A stretch of DNA of 50,308 nucleotides from Bacteroidales bacterium. Its GTDB lineage: Bacteria > Bacteroidota > Bacteroidia > Bacteroidales > VadinHA17. A program made the translations under genes and the position numbers. Of this stretch, positions 8,535 to 16,952 are shown one piece after another (within the stretch, counting starts at the first letter, position 1; every line of letters begins with the position of its first letter). Below the pieces are notes generated by a model. The model was given only the letters and a program-made list of their open reading frames with translations. It made no database searches and was not told the origin of the DNA. The stretch spans positions 1 to 50,308 of the forward strand of contig JARKQN010000041.1 of the NCBI GenBank assembly GCA_029974835.1. Reading direction: 5' to 3'.

Positions 8535-9477
8535 TTCTTTCCCTGATAAGGTAATCGTTTCTGACGGGTGAGTTCCTGTTAATAAGCTCTCCCAGAAAGC
8601 CTGTCAGGAAAAGCAGTGTACCAATGATCATCACCGTAAGTGAAATATAGAACCAGGGGCTGTCGGTAACAAGAGGCGCCCGCAGGTTATTTGACACATA
8701 CCACAGTTTCCTCACTCCAAGGAAGCCTGCCATCAGGAAGCCGGCAATGAACATCAGCGTGCCGAGTGATCCGAAAAGATGCATAGGGCTCTTTCCGAAC
8801 CTTGTAATGAAGGCAATGGTAAGAAGGTCGAGATAGCCCTTTACAAATCTGTCGAGGCCGTATTTTGTGGTGCCGTATTTCCGCGGCCTGTGTTCCACAA
8901 CTTTCTCTCCTATTTTTCTGAAGCCTGCCTCTTTGGCCAGAATGGGTATATAACGGTGCATTTCGCCGTAAACCTCAATGCTTTTCACAACCTCGCTGCG
9001 GTAGGCTTTAAGGCCGCAGTTAAAATCGTGGAGTTTTATCCCCGAGAAGACCCTTGCCGTAAAGTTGTAAAACCTGCTTGTAAACCGTTTAATGAAAGGA
9101 TCATACCTTTTCTTCTTCCATCCCGAAACAAGGTCGTATCCTTCCTCTTTTATCATCCTGACGAGTTCAGGTATTTCGTCGGGAGAGTCCTGCAGATCGG
9201 AATCCATTGTAATAACCACATTTCCCTGTGCCAGCGAGAAGCCTGTATGCAGTGCCGCCGCCTTGCCGTAGTTTCTCCTGAAGCTGATCCCCCTGATGTT
9301 TTTATTGCGGAGCGAAAGTCCGGAGGTCACCTGCCACGACCTGTCGCTGCTGCCGTCGTCAATTATGATAATCTCATAGGACAATCCGGCCCCGGTGCAT
9401 GCTTTGGCGATCCACTCTGTAAGTTCAGGAAGTGATTCCTCCTCATTATAAACGGGGATGACAACGGAGAGGTCCAT
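8524..9477 (-). CDS. GT2 glycosyltransferase, DPM1/GtrB-like membrane protein
   Basis: A 317-residue GT-A glycosyltransferase of family 2. The nucleotide-binding start is LSVVIPVYNEEESLP, followed by IIIDDGSSDRSW and the metal site TMDSDLQDSPDEIP. The C-terminal quarter has two membrane helices (about 232-255 and 278-302), the layout of dolichol- or undecaprenyl-phosphate sugar transferases such as GtrB and ArnC. It probably loads a sugar onto undecaprenyl phosphate at the inner membrane. It lies 11 nt downstream of the DUF4199 gene in the same direction and is likely co-transcribed with it. From memory, this DUF4199-GT2 pairing recurs in Bacteroidetes. The 3' end overlaps that of the convergent nucleotidyltransferase by 11 bp. 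Confidence 0.9.
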   Translation of the reverse strand: MDLSVVIPVYNEEESLPELTEWIAKACTGAGLSYEIIIIDDGSSDRSWQVTSGLSLRNKNIRGISFRRNYGKAAALHTGFSLAQGNVVITMDSDLQDSPDEIPELVRMIKEEGYDLVSGWKKKRYDPFIKRFTSRFYNFTARVFSGIKLHDFNCGLKAYRSEVVKSIEVYGEMHRYIPILAKEAGFRKIGEKVVEHRPRKYGTTKYGLDRFVKGYLDLLTIAFITRFGKSPMHLFGSLGTLMFIAGFLMAGFLGVRKLWYVSNNLRAPLVTDSPWFYISLTVMIIGTLLFLTGFLGELINRNSPVRNDYLIRERINA

Positions 9478-9488
9478 CTGGAAGAATG

Positions 9489-10025
9489 CTATCGGTTATC
9501 AGGGATGTCGATGAGAGGATTTCCCTCTTTCTTCACGAAGATGCTGACAAGGAGTGAGATGACTGTTCCGTAGAACATGATTGAAAGGATGCTTAGCGGA
9601 GCAATGATTTCAGGTACCATTATTTTACGCTGTACCGCCATTCCTGAATCAATGGCTTGCTGCGGCATGCCCCTGTTTACCAGAGTTTCTTCAACCATGG
9701 CAAGCTGCTTCTCTATCAGTCCCGGATCTATGAATTTGTACAGGATATAAGTAAAGATTGCGGAAATTATTGATAAATAGAGGAATATGATTACACCTGC
9801 ACCAACGCTTTGTCCGTATTTAATAAAGCCGTGAAGGTAATTGTCGCGGTACGATTTGAGCATAAAGAAAATGACCACTATGAGTACAAGCAGGAAAATA
9901 TACCCCTGCGCCTTGTTAAACATAAGGTCGAGGAAGTACATGACAAGTGTATAGACAATACTGAGCATTCCAAGGATTAACCCATTGTTAATGTTCGCTT
10001 TCCAGACCGAAACGTTTTTTTCCAT
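9489..10025 (-). CDS. DUF4199 membrane protein
   Basis: A 178-residue integral membrane protein with four hydrophobic segments, two near the N-terminus separated by a short loop, one in the middle (GAGVIIFLYLSIISAIF) and one near the C-terminus. The KSYRDNYLHGFIKYGQSV segment is characteristic of the DUF4199 family. Function is unknown. The ATG at 10025 is chosen over an in-frame GTG at 10046, which would add seven residues. It is the upstream member of a pair with the GT2 glycosyltransferase, so a role linked to that enzyme is possible but not shown. Confidence 0.8.
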   Translation of the reverse strand: MEKNVSVWKANINNGLILGMLSIVYTLVMYFLDLMFNKAQGYIFLLVLIVVIFFMLKSYRDNYLHGFIKYGQSVGAGVIIFLYLSIISAIFTYILYKFIDPGLIEKQLAMVEETLVNRGMPQQAIDSGMAVQRKIMVPEIIAPLSILSIMFYGTVISLLVSIFVKKEGNPLIDIPDNR

Positions 10026-10062
10026 CAGATTATTTATTAGTTGCACTTCTTTTATTAACAGG

Positions 10063-10070
10063 CAAATATA
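10063..10070 (-). promoter_or_regulatory. -7 element for the DUF4199/GT2 pair
   Basis: The minus strand reads TATATTTG, a perfect TAnnTTTG, 37 nt upstream of the chosen ATG. No TTTG is found 19-20 bp further upstream, so only the -7 part is supported. Confidence 0.5.
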
Positions 10071-10095
10071 TTAAAAAGGCGGATACAGAGGTTTT

Positions 10096-10124
10096 TTTGA
10101 ATATGCATAAATTTACTATTTTTG
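10096..10124 (+). promoter_or_regulatory. Promoter of SRP RNA
   Basis: TTTG at 10096-10099 and TATTTTTG at 10117-10124, separated by 17 bp. The -7 box matches TAnnTTTG exactly, and transcription from it would start at the first bases of the SRP RNA. The spacer is a little short for the Bacteroidetes consensus. Confidence 0.65.
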
Positions 10125-10128
10125 CCGG

Positions 10129-10225
10129 GGGTAAGTCTTATACGACCAGCTCCTGCTGAACTCCCCCAGGGTCGGAAGGCAGCAAGGGTAGGCGGTTGTA
10201 GCGGTGCGATATAAGTAACTTACCC
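10129..10225 (+). ncRNA. ffs: Signal recognition particle RNA, small bacterial type
   Basis: A roughly 97-nt RNA of the 4.5S class, the scaffold of the signal recognition particle with Ffh. The apical domain holds the conserved GGTCGGAAGGCAGCAAGGGT with its GGAA tetraloop and the asymmetric loop that binds Ffh. The ends pair as GGGTAAGT (10129-10136) with ACTTACCC (10218-10225), and a T-run follows at 10226-10230, which would serve as terminator. Exact ends are inferred from pairing. Confidence 0.95.
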
Positions 10226-10238
10226 TTTTTGTTTTAAT

Positions 10239-10270
10239 ATTGCTGCTTACACTCCTGTTTATTATCTTTG
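10239..10270 (+). promoter_or_regulatory. Promoter of the yciO-like gene
   Basis: ATTG at 10239-10242, 20 bp, then TATCTTTG at 10263-10270, a perfect -7 element. It ends 15 nt before the ATG at 10286. The in-frame TTG at 10268 lies inside the -7 box, which rules it out as the start codon. Confidence 0.7.
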
Positions 10271-10285
10271 AGAAAAAGTATTGTC

Positions 10286-10900
10286 ATGCTGGTAAAAGTT
10301 TATCCCCAGAACCCGAATTCAAAGCATATCAGGAGGATCGTTGAAACTCTTGAACGCGGAGGAATAATCATCTACCCCACCGACACGGTATATGCCATGG
10401 GTTGCGACATAAAGGCGCCGAAGGCAATAGAGCGGATTGCCCGCTATAAGGGACATAATCCTTTAAATCCCGATCTGTCGGTTATTTTCCATGATATGAG
10501 CCAGCTCAGTGAATACACTATTATCCGCGACAACAATATCTTCAAGCTGATGAAGAGAAACCTGCCCGGCCCCTTTACATTCATTGTGCAGGCTAACAAC
10601 CAGATACCCAGAATGTTCAAAAACAAAAAGAAAACTGTCGGTATCCGTATCCCCGACAATCCCGTGACACTCGAAATTGTAAGGGAGCTCGGCCGTCCGC
10701 TTATTACAACCTCCATTCACGACAGTAATGGTGTTGATGAATACACCACAGATCCGGAACTTATACATGAAAAATTCGGAAATCTTGTCGATATGGTTGT
10801 AGACGGCGGTTATGGCAGAAATGAACCTTCCACCGTGGTCGACTGTACGGGCGATGAAATTGTAATTGTAAGGCAGGGGCTGGGAGAACTTGAATTTTAA
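10286..10900 (+). CDS. yciO: YciO-type Sua5/YrdC family protein
   Basis: A 204-residue YrdC-fold protein. The nucleotide-binding region has IIYPTDTVYAMGC, KRNLPGPFTFIV and a KKTVGIRIPDNP segment, and the end holds PSTVVDCTGDEIVIVRQG. YrdC/Sua5 proteins make threonylcarbamoyl-AMP for t6A37 of tRNA. The sequence is closer to the YciO subgroup, whose part in that pathway is less certain, and it lacks the C-terminal Sua5 domain. The ATG at 10286 is chosen because the upstream TTG is within the promoter. The gene follows SRP RNA and ends one base before the stop of the convergent trkH. Confidence 0.85.
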   Translation: MLVKVYPQNPNSKHIRRIVETLERGGIIIYPTDTVYAMGCDIKAPKAIERIARYKGHNPLNPDLSVIFHDMSQLSEYTIIRDNNIFKLMKRNLPGPFTFIVQANNQIPRMFKNKKKTVGIRIPDNPVTLEIVRELGRPLITTSIHDSNGVDEYTTDPELIHEKFGNLVDMVVDGGYGRNEPSTVVDCTGDEIVIVRQGLGELEF

Positions 10901-10901
10901 G

Positions 10902-12350
10902 TCACTTCCTGTAAAAGCTCTTTGCAAACAGAACCATAACCGCCAGCAATTCAAGCCGGCCAAGTATCATAACCAGCGAAAGGAACCATTTGCCCGCGGC
11001 GGGAACGCCTGCATAGTTGTGCATCGGGCCGAGTTCACCCATCCCGGGACCGATATTTCCCAGCATGGAAGCCGCCGTGCCTACCGAAGTTAAGATGTCG
11101 TAACCCATTACCGAAATGATGAGGGAGCAGATACTTACGACAAGGATATAAATCACCGCAAAAACGATAACGTTGTAAACAGTGCCCTGGGGAATTATTT
11201 TATGGTTCAGTCTTACCGGCAGATAAGCATCGGGATGTATCAGACGGGTCAGTTCCTTCCTTACATTGTGAGTCAGGATCATCAGCCTGGAAATCTTGAG
11301 GCCGCCGCCTGAAGACCCTGTCGTGCCTCCGGTAAACATCAGTACCAGAAATATAAGTGTGATGAAGTTGCCCCAATGGCTGAAATCGTCTGTGTAAAAG
11401 CCTGTTGTGGTTATTACCGAAATAACATGGAAGAAGCTGTTCAGGAGCGATCCGGCAAACGAAAAGTAATTCTGCATAAAAAGAAGCCCCGCTGTTATTA
11501 AACATGCAGCCAGAACCAGCGTGATGTAAAATCTGAATTCACTGTTTTCCCTAATTCTTTTAAATTCTCTTTTGAAAAGAAAATAGAAAATGGTCATGTT
11601 GGTGCCTGCCAGAAACATAAAGAGTGTGACAATTACCTTGTTGTAACTGTTTGCCAGCAGGGTAAGGCTGTTCTCGCGGGGGGAGAAGCCTCCTGTGGAA
11701 ATCGTACTGAGCGAAATGCAGACAGCCTCAAAAAGATTCATTTTGCCGGCCACAAGCAGAAGGGTTTCCGCCAGAGTCAGAAAAATATATATGGAAATCA
11801 GTCTTATTGCGGCATCTATCCATCGCGGATGTATCTTGTCTGCCGGCTGTCCCGAAAATTCTGTCGTTGATAGCTGAAGGGGCGAGTCTTTAAAAACAGG
11901 TAGAATATATAACGAAAGAAATATAATTCCCAGTCCGCCCAGCCACTGCGTAAGGCTTCTCCACAGAAGGATTCCCGGAGAAACCGAATCGGGGTTTGTC
12001 AGTATCGTTGCGCCCGTTGTCGTGAATCCGGACACTGATTCGAAAAATGCATCTGTGAAATTTGTTACGGTGCCGCTTAAAATAAAGGGAAGAGTGCCGA
12101 ACAGGCTGAAGATGATCCATGCCCCCGTCAGTATGATATATCCTTCCCTGTACCCGAATAATTCTTCCTGATCTCTGACGGGATTATATATAAACACCCC
12201 GGTTGTTACGGATATTACCCCCGAAAGCAGAAGTGATCCTGCGGCGTAGTCATTCATTATATATGATGCGGCCGCCGTAATGAGCATCAATATTCCTTCG
12301 GCCGTCAGCAGAATTCCCAGAACCCGGGCAACAACCCTGAAGTTGATCAT
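10902..12350 (-). CDS. trkH: Trk potassium uptake protein TrkH
   Basis: A 482-residue polytopic membrane protein, the K+-translocating subunit of the Trk system. The four pore loops of the MPM repeats can be read in order: SGFTTTGATIL (about 107), STISTGGFSP (about 215), ISVITTTGFYTDD (about 312) and SMLGNIGPGMG (about 435). Each contains a filter glycine, as the family requires. It lies 6 bp downstream of trkA on the same strand, so the gating subunit and channel are made together. The 3' end is one base from that of the convergent yciO-like gene, with no room for a separate terminator. Confidence 0.95.
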   Translation of the reverse strand: MINFRVVARVLGILLTAEGILMLITAAASYIMNDYAAGSLLLSGVISVTTGVFIYNPVRDQEELFGYREGYIILTGAWIIFSLFGTLPFILSGTVTNFTDAFFESVSGFTTTGATILTNPDSVSPGILLWRSLTQWLGGLGIIFLSLYILPVFKDSPLQLSTTEFSGQPADKIHPRWIDAAIRLISIYIFLTLAETLLLVAGKMNLFEAVCISLSTISTGGFSPRENSLTLLANSYNKVIVTLFMFLAGTNMTIFYFLFKREFKRIRENSEFRFYITLVLAACLITAGLLFMQNYFSFAGSLLNSFFHVISVITTTGFYTDDFSHWGNFITLIFLVLMFTGGTTGSSGGGLKISRLMILTHNVRKELTRLIHPDAYLPVRLNHKIIPQGTVYNVIVFAVIYILVVSICSLIISVMGYDILTSVGTAASMLGNIGPGMGELGPMHNYAGVPAAGKWFLSLVMILGRLELLAVMVLFAKSFYRK

Positions 12351-12356
12351 ATCAGA

Positions 12357-13697
12357 TCAGATAAAAAACTTCGAAACCTTATCGAAAGCATCAGGCAGAG
12401 AGAAAACCACAACACAGTCGCCCGACTTGATCATGGTGTCGGCTGTTGCGATAAAGGGAACATTATCCCGTGTTCCTCCTCCCACAATTGCTCCTTCGGG
12501 GAAGTCGATGCCGCGCAGCGAACCTTTTGTGATCCTTGCCTTCGGCGGAACGGTGAATTCTATTACCTCCGCATCGGCGCCTGTAAGATACTTAACCTGC
12601 GTAACATTGGGATTGGTGGTGTGTCTGAAGATTCTGCTGGCGGCAGAGATCTTTTTGTTTATGATGGTGTCGATGCCGATATTCTCTGCCAGGTGTATAT
12701 ATTCGGTGTTTTCAACCTCGGCGATTGTTTTCTTCACGCCCATCTTCTTTGCAAGAAGGCATGAAAGAATATTTGTCTCGGAGTTGCCCGTCACGGCTAT
12801 GAAGCAGTCCATCATTCCTATTCCCTCCCTGCTTAACATCTCAATATCGCGGCAGTCTCCGTTTATTATCAGAGTGTTTTCGAGAATTTCGGAGAGCGCT
12901 TCGCACTTTTCCTTGTTAGTGTCAATAAGTTTGACCGAACATGACCGCTGCATGTAGTATGCAATATGTTTTCCTATCCTGCTGCCTCCGACAATCATTA
13001 TATTCTGGGCTTCAAAACTTTCACTCCCCGATGTTTCAAGTATTTCATCAACGGCATCCTTAAGGGAAATGACATACACCGTATCACCGGCCCTGAAATA
13101 TTCCTCGGGCTTCGGTATTATCGTTACATTGTTTCTCCTTATCGCGACTGTCCTGTATTTGTCTGTCCCGAATTCGCGGCTTATTTCTTCAAGAGTGCGG
13201 TTTATTATCGGCGCCTTCTCGTCCAGCTTCTGAACATAAAGGGCAAGTTTCTTGCCCGAGAACTCCATAAAGTCGGTGCTGCCTGTCTCGTGCAAAAGCA
13301 TCAGAACCTCCCTGGCGGCAATAAGCTCCGGATAAATCAGTGAATCAACTCCCATTTTCCGGAAAAAACTCTCATTTTCTGTTTCCAGGTATTCCAGGTT
13401 GTCGATCCTTGCTATTGTTTTTCTGGCGCCCAGATTTTTTGCCAGCATGCAGGATGTGATATTTGTATCCTCCGAATGGGTGACGGCAATGAAGAGATCA
13501 GTTTTCTTTCTGAGGGCGTTCTCAAGCAGGTTTACCGATGTGGACGAACCGTGAATGGTAAGTACATCCATCGATGACTCTATCGGCCTTAACCTTTCCT
13601 CCTCAGGGTCAATGATCAGAATCTCGTGATTCTCGGTCGCAAGCATCTTCGCCAGGTGAGTTCCGACTTCACCGGCCCCCGCAATAATTATCCTCAT
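12357..13697 (-). CDS. trkA: Trk potassium uptake regulatory subunit TrkA
   Basis: A 446-residue cytoplasmic protein with two RCK modules, each an NAD(H)-binding Rossmann domain followed by a TrkA-C domain. The dinucleotide loops are IIIAGAGEVGTHLA (3-16) and IMIVGGSRIGKHIA (about 233). The acidic residue that binds the ribose follows in each case (LIIDPEEERL and LIDTNKEKC). TrkA assembles under TrkH and gates K+ uptake in response to nucleotides. It is the first gene of the trkA-trkH operon and has its own promoter candidate. Confidence 0.95.
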   Translation of the reverse strand: MRIIIAGAGEVGTHLAKMLATENHEILIIDPEEERLRPIESSMDVLTIHGSSTSVNLLENALRKKTDLFIAVTHSEDTNITSCMLAKNLGARKTIARIDNLEYLETENESFFRKMGVDSLIYPELIAAREVLMLLHETGSTDFMEFSGKKLALYVQKLDEKAPIINRTLEEISREFGTDKYRTVAIRRNNVTIIPKPEEYFRAGDTVYVISLKDAVDEILETSGSESFEAQNIMIVGGSRIGKHIAYYMQRSCSVKLIDTNKEKCEALSEILENTLIINGDCRDIEMLSREGIGMMDCFIAVTGNSETNILSCLLAKKMGVKKTIAEVENTEYIHLAENIGIDTIINKKISAASRIFRHTTNPNVTQVKYLTGADAEVIEFTVPPKARITKGSLRGIDFPEGAIVGGGTRDNVPFIATADTMIKSGDCVVVFSLPDAFDKVSKFFI

Positions 13698-13720
13698 TTC
13701 TCAGGTCTTTAAAAACAGGA

Positions 13721-13752
13721 CAAAATAAGATATAAATAGCATAATACTCAAG
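13721..13752 (-). promoter_or_regulatory. Candidate promoter of trkAH
   Basis: On the minus strand CTTG (13749-13752), 20 bp, then TTATTTTG (13721-13728). The -7 box differs from TAnnTTTG at its second base, but spacing and position 24 nt before the trkA start fit. Confidence 0.45.
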
Positions 13753-13772
13753 TTTTTTACGACAATAATCAA

Positions 13773-15761
13773 TTAAAGTTTCACTCTGAAGCAGCCTTTT
13801 TCCCTTACAAACCATGACCTGTTCCCGTCATTTTCCCCATAAGGCCTTCCCGAAACGGTCGCTGGAACGGCATTCATATAAACGAACTGCGGTGCAACGT
13901 CAACATTCCCGGGATGAAAAACAGTGTTTCCGGTGACTATCACAATATCGGGCTTGTATGATAGCAGACCAGGAGTCATCCTGCCGGTAACGATAATTTT
14001 TGCATGACCTGCCTCAATCATCACAGGTATATTTTTTTCAAACTTCCTGGTTTTCAGTCTGAGCCTGTCATGCGCACAGTGGCGCCTGACTGCAGCCGGG
14101 ACAGTATCGCTGTAACAGAACAGTTCAAGGGTTCTGCCGTTTCTGATTCCTGCACAGAAATCCCCGGGAGTGTTATATGCAATAAGCTCATTATCTTTTT
14201 GTAAGCTCAGACTCCGGACAAGTGAGTTTACCGAAAGGAGGAAAAGCAGGATAATTAAATATCTGCCGTTGCTGCTGCCTTTTCTTAATGTATCGAGAAC
14301 GACGGCGGTAAGGGCTGTAAGCAGAAGGCATTCTGTGGTGCCCATGCCCACTCCTTCTGCAGATGAAAATGGCAGTGAAGCCGTAAGATCAGACAGATAT
14401 CCTGCAAGGGATGAAGTCTTATCCAGGATGCAGGCAGCCGTATCCGAAAGTGTACCGGAGAATGACAGGATTACAGTAAGAAAGCCGCTAATAACAACCA
14501 GTGAGGCAACCGGTATAATAACAAGGTTTGAGAACAGAAACAGGAGAGGAAGCCTGTTAAAGAACATCACTGTGAGGGGCAGTGTTCCGGCCTGGGCTGC
14601 AAGTGAAACAGAAATCATTCCCCATATTTTACCGGTTACCCGGTACCTGGTTTCCAGAAGCCCGTTAATGTTGCTGTAAAAAAGAATTATAAAGGCAACT
14701 GCTGCAAAGGAGAGGAGGAAAGAGGCGTCGGGGAGTATCAGGGGGTTGAAAAGAAGTATCAGAAAAGCCGATGCAAGCATCGAATTCAGCGGATCAGGAT
14801 TTCTCTTCAAAAGTTTGCCGGCATGGAGGAACGAAAACATCAGAGAGGCCCTGACAATTGAAGGGGCGAGACCCGCGATAAATGCAAAAACCCATAGAAC
14901 TCCTATTGTGATCGTCACTCTCAGGTGATTCAGCTTTCCCTTCAGGAAGAACAGCATCCAGAATATAAACATGCTCAGTATGCCGGCATGAAGACCCGAA
15001 ACGGCCATTATATGCATTACGCCTGCTTTTGAGAAATTGTCCTTCTGTTCACTGTCGAGGTAGCTCTTCTCCCCGAGAGTAATTGCCGATGCAAGGGCGA
15101 GTCCGTCTCCCTTCAGTCCCTTCTCTCCGAACAGCCTTATTATGCGGTTTCTTGTAATTTTTGCGCGGTTGACAAGTCCGGGTCTGCCGGTTCTGATTAC
15201 ATTATGCAGGTCATCCCTCTCCGTGAAAGTCATATATCCGAAACCTCGTCTTTCCATGTATCTCCTGTAATCGAATTCCCCCGGATTCCCGTTATTCATT
15301 ATCCCGCGTGGCCGGCAGCTGAAAAGCACAATATCTCCCGGAGAAAGCCGGCCGGCAACAGAAGGGTCCCTGTGATAGATGAGAATTCCGCCTTTCAGCT
15401 TTAAAGAATCGGAAATCGAAGCCCTCAGTTTAACCCTGACAAGTACTGATTTTTCCTTCTTTTCAGGGAAATCAACAACCTCTCCGGCATAGGTCTTCCT
15501 TTCGCCCGGCAGAATGGAAAAGCTCTCTCTTTCACGTTTTGCCAGCGCAAAACCGGCCGTGGCAAGAAACAATGTAATTAATATGCCGAAGAGGGGATTA
15601 CGGTCGCTTACACCGGCGGTATGAATATAAAACAGCGTTATGGCAAAGGCCGGCAGAATTATCAGTGCAGGGAGCGCCGGAAGGTTAATTAATGAGCCTG
15701 CCGTAATTCCCGCGCATAACGGCAACAGAAGCCTCAGGAATGGTATTTTCTTTCTGAGCAC
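13773..15761 (-). CDS. comEC: ComEC/Rec2 family DNA uptake channel
   Basis: A 662-residue polytopic membrane protein. The N-terminal part has membrane segments and an OB-like DUF4131 region (about 95-190), followed by the Competence domain (about 215-490) with the characteristic GLKGDGLALASAITLGEKS and FSKAGVMHIMAVSGLHAGI stretches. It is thought to carry single-stranded DNA across the inner membrane. The C-terminal 150 residues do not show the HxHxDH motif of the metallo-beta-lactamase domain found in longer ComEC proteins. The start is a GTG at 15761; the nearby ATG on the same strand is out of frame and stops after three codons. It is last in the ruvX-def-comEC gene string, 41 nt after def. 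Confidence 0.88.
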   Translation of the reverse strand: MLRKKIPFLRLLLPLCAGITAGSLINLPALPALIILPAFAITLFYIHTAGVSDRNPLFGILITLFLATAGFALAKRERESFSILPGERKTYAGEVVDFPEKKEKSVLVRVKLRASISDSLKLKGGILIYHRDPSVAGRLSPGDIVLFSCRPRGIMNNGNPGEFDYRRYMERRGFGYMTFTERDDLHNVIRTGRPGLVNRAKITRNRIIRLFGEKGLKGDGLALASAITLGEKSYLDSEQKDNFSKAGVMHIMAVSGLHAGILSMFIFWMLFFLKGKLNHLRVTITIGVLWVFAFIAGLAPSIVRASLMFSFLHAGKLLKRNPDPLNSMLASAFLILLFNPLILPDASFLLSFAAVAFIILFYSNINGLLETRYRVTGKIWGMISVSLAAQAGTLPLTVMFFNRLPLLFLFSNLVIIPVASLVVISGFLTVILSFSGTLSDTAACILDKTSSLAGYLSDLTASLPFSSAEGVGMGTTECLLLTALTAVVLDTLRKGSSNGRYLIILLFLLSVNSLVRSLSLQKDNELIAYNTPGDFCAGIRNGRTLELFCYSDTVPAAVRRHCAHDRLRLKTRKFEKNIPVMIEAGHAKIIVTGRMTPGLLSYKPDIVIVTGNTVFHPGNVDVAPQFVYMNAVPATVSGRPYGENDGNRSWFVREKGCFRVKL

Positions 15762-15802
15762 TTAATGCAGCATGAGAGACTGTATAAATTTAAGAAAAAG
15801 AT

Positions 15803-16369
15803 TTATTTTTTCTTAGGGATGTAGACAAGGGTTTTGTATTCAGCTTCAAACTTACCCCGGCTTATGTCGTTGAGCTTGCCCTTTATGAGTCTTTTTCTGA
15901 GCGGATTTACCTTCTCGACAAAGAGTACTCCGTCGAGATGATCATATTCATGCTGGATCACCCGTGCCTTGTATCCGTCGAAAGTCTCATCGAAGAAATT
16001 CCAGTTTTCGTCGTAGTACTGTATCCTTATAAATGACTCCCTTTTAACCTCTTCCCTGATGTTGGGGATACTCAGGCACCCCTCGTTCATTGGCACTATT
16101 TCACCCGATTTTTCGGTAATTTTTGCATTTATAAACACTTTTTTAAAGTCTGCGAAACCGGGTTCCTCATCTGCCAGTGGTGCCCCGTCAATTACAAAAA
16201 GTCTGATTGATTTACCGATCTGCGGAGCTGCCAGTCCGACACCCTCGGCCGTGTACATGGTTTCAAACATGTCGCTTATCAGCTGCTGAAGTCCGGGATA
16301 ATCCCTGTCAATATCCTGTGCAACTTTCTTCAGAACTGGGTGTCCGTATACTACAATGGGGTATATCAT
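15803..16369 (-). CDS. def: Peptide deformylase
   Basis: A 188-residue metalloenzyme that removes the formyl group from new N-terminal methionine. All three motifs are present: GVGLAAPQ (43-50), EGCLS with metal ligand C98, and HEYDH (140-144) with the two metal-binding histidines and catalytic Glu141. Length is normal for the Bacteroidetes type. It begins inside the end of ruvX with a 4-bp ATGA overlap, so translation is coupled. Confidence 0.97.
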   Translation of the reverse strand: MIYPIVVYGHPVLKKVAQDIDRDYPGLQQLISDMFETMYTAEGVGLAAPQIGKSIRLFVIDGAPLADEEPGFADFKKVFINAKITEKSGEIVPMNEGCLSIPNIREEVKRESFIRIQYYDENWNFFDETFDGYKARVIQHEYDHLDGVLFVEKVNPLRKRLIKGKLNDISRGKFEAEYKTLVYIPKKK

Positions 16370-16806
16370 TTCTTTTCTGCCTTCGTTTTTTCCATTCCGC
16401 TTTTTTCAAGGTACGATCTCAGTATCAGGGAAGCGCTTATCTTGTCGGCCAGTGATTTATCCATCCTTTCTTTTTTCTTCACCCCTCCTTCGATAATCGC
16501 TTTCATACTCATCACCGTGGTAAGTCTTTCATCTTCGAGGACCAGTTTCTTACCGGGGAAGAGTTTCCGGAGCCGCCTTAAAAACGGATCAATGTATTTA
16601 ACAGCTTCGCTGGGCTTATTGTTCATCTGTTTCGGGTAACCGACCACGATTACATCCACTTCTTCACTGGCAAAATATCCTGATAGGAAATTTACGGCCT
16701 CGTCCGATCTGACCGTCACCAGAGGTGATGCGATCATGCGGTTGATATCCGTAACCGCAATGCCTGTCCTTTTCCGGCCGTAGTCGATGGCAATAACTCT
16801 TCCCAT
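16366..16806 (-). CDS. ruvX: Putative Holliday junction resolvase RuvX/YqgF
   Basis: A 146-residue RNase H-fold protein of the YqgF family. The first acidic residue is in AIDYGRKRTGIAVTD, the second is the Glu of LEDERLTTV, and a third Asp lies near the C-terminus in KSLADKISA. These form the nuclease site. YqgF acts in recombination or in 16S rRNA 5'-end processing, depending on the species studied. It is the first gene of a string with def and comEC. The -7 candidate TAATTTTG (16818-16825) is 11 nt upstream of the start codon. Confidence 0.92.
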   Translation of the reverse strand: MGRVIAIDYGRKRTGIAVTDINRMIASPLVTVRSDEAVNFLSGYFASEEVDVIVVGYPKQMNNKPSEAVKYIDPFLRRLRKLFPGKKLVLEDERLTTVMSMKAIIEGGVKKKERMDKSLADKISASLILRSYLEKSGMEKTKAEKK

Positions 16807-16817
16807 AGAAGCAGGTG

Positions 16818-16825
16818 CAAAATTA
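16818..16825 (-). promoter_or_regulatory. -7 element for ruvX-def-comEC
   Basis: The minus strand reads TAATTTTG, a perfect TAnnTTTG, 11 nt before the ruvX ATG, which would give a very short leader. No -33 TTTG is apparent. Confidence 0.4.
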
Positions 16826-16887
16826 ATAAAATTACGCTTTATCTTACGGGTAAAGCCGGCAGCCCGTCTCTCCTTCAGTCCGTGCCC

Positions 16888-16933
16888 GAAAAAACAAACT
16901 CCGGAGATGGCCTCATCGGGCCGGCTCCGGAGT
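16888..16933 (-). terminator. Terminator of pyruvate oxidoreductase
   Basis: On the minus strand ACTCCGGAG (16925-16933) pairs with CTCCGGAGT (16898-16906) across an 18-nt GC-rich loop that can pair further. It is followed by TTTGTTTTTT. It lies 20 nt after the stop codon of the oxidoreductase gene. Confidence 0.85.
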
Positions 16934-16952
16934 GTCGTTGGTAACTTTAAAT

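Noticed and set aside
10268-10285. TTG start for the yciO-like gene
   Set aside because: The TTG is part of the -7 promoter element TATCTTTG, so it is not in the transcript.
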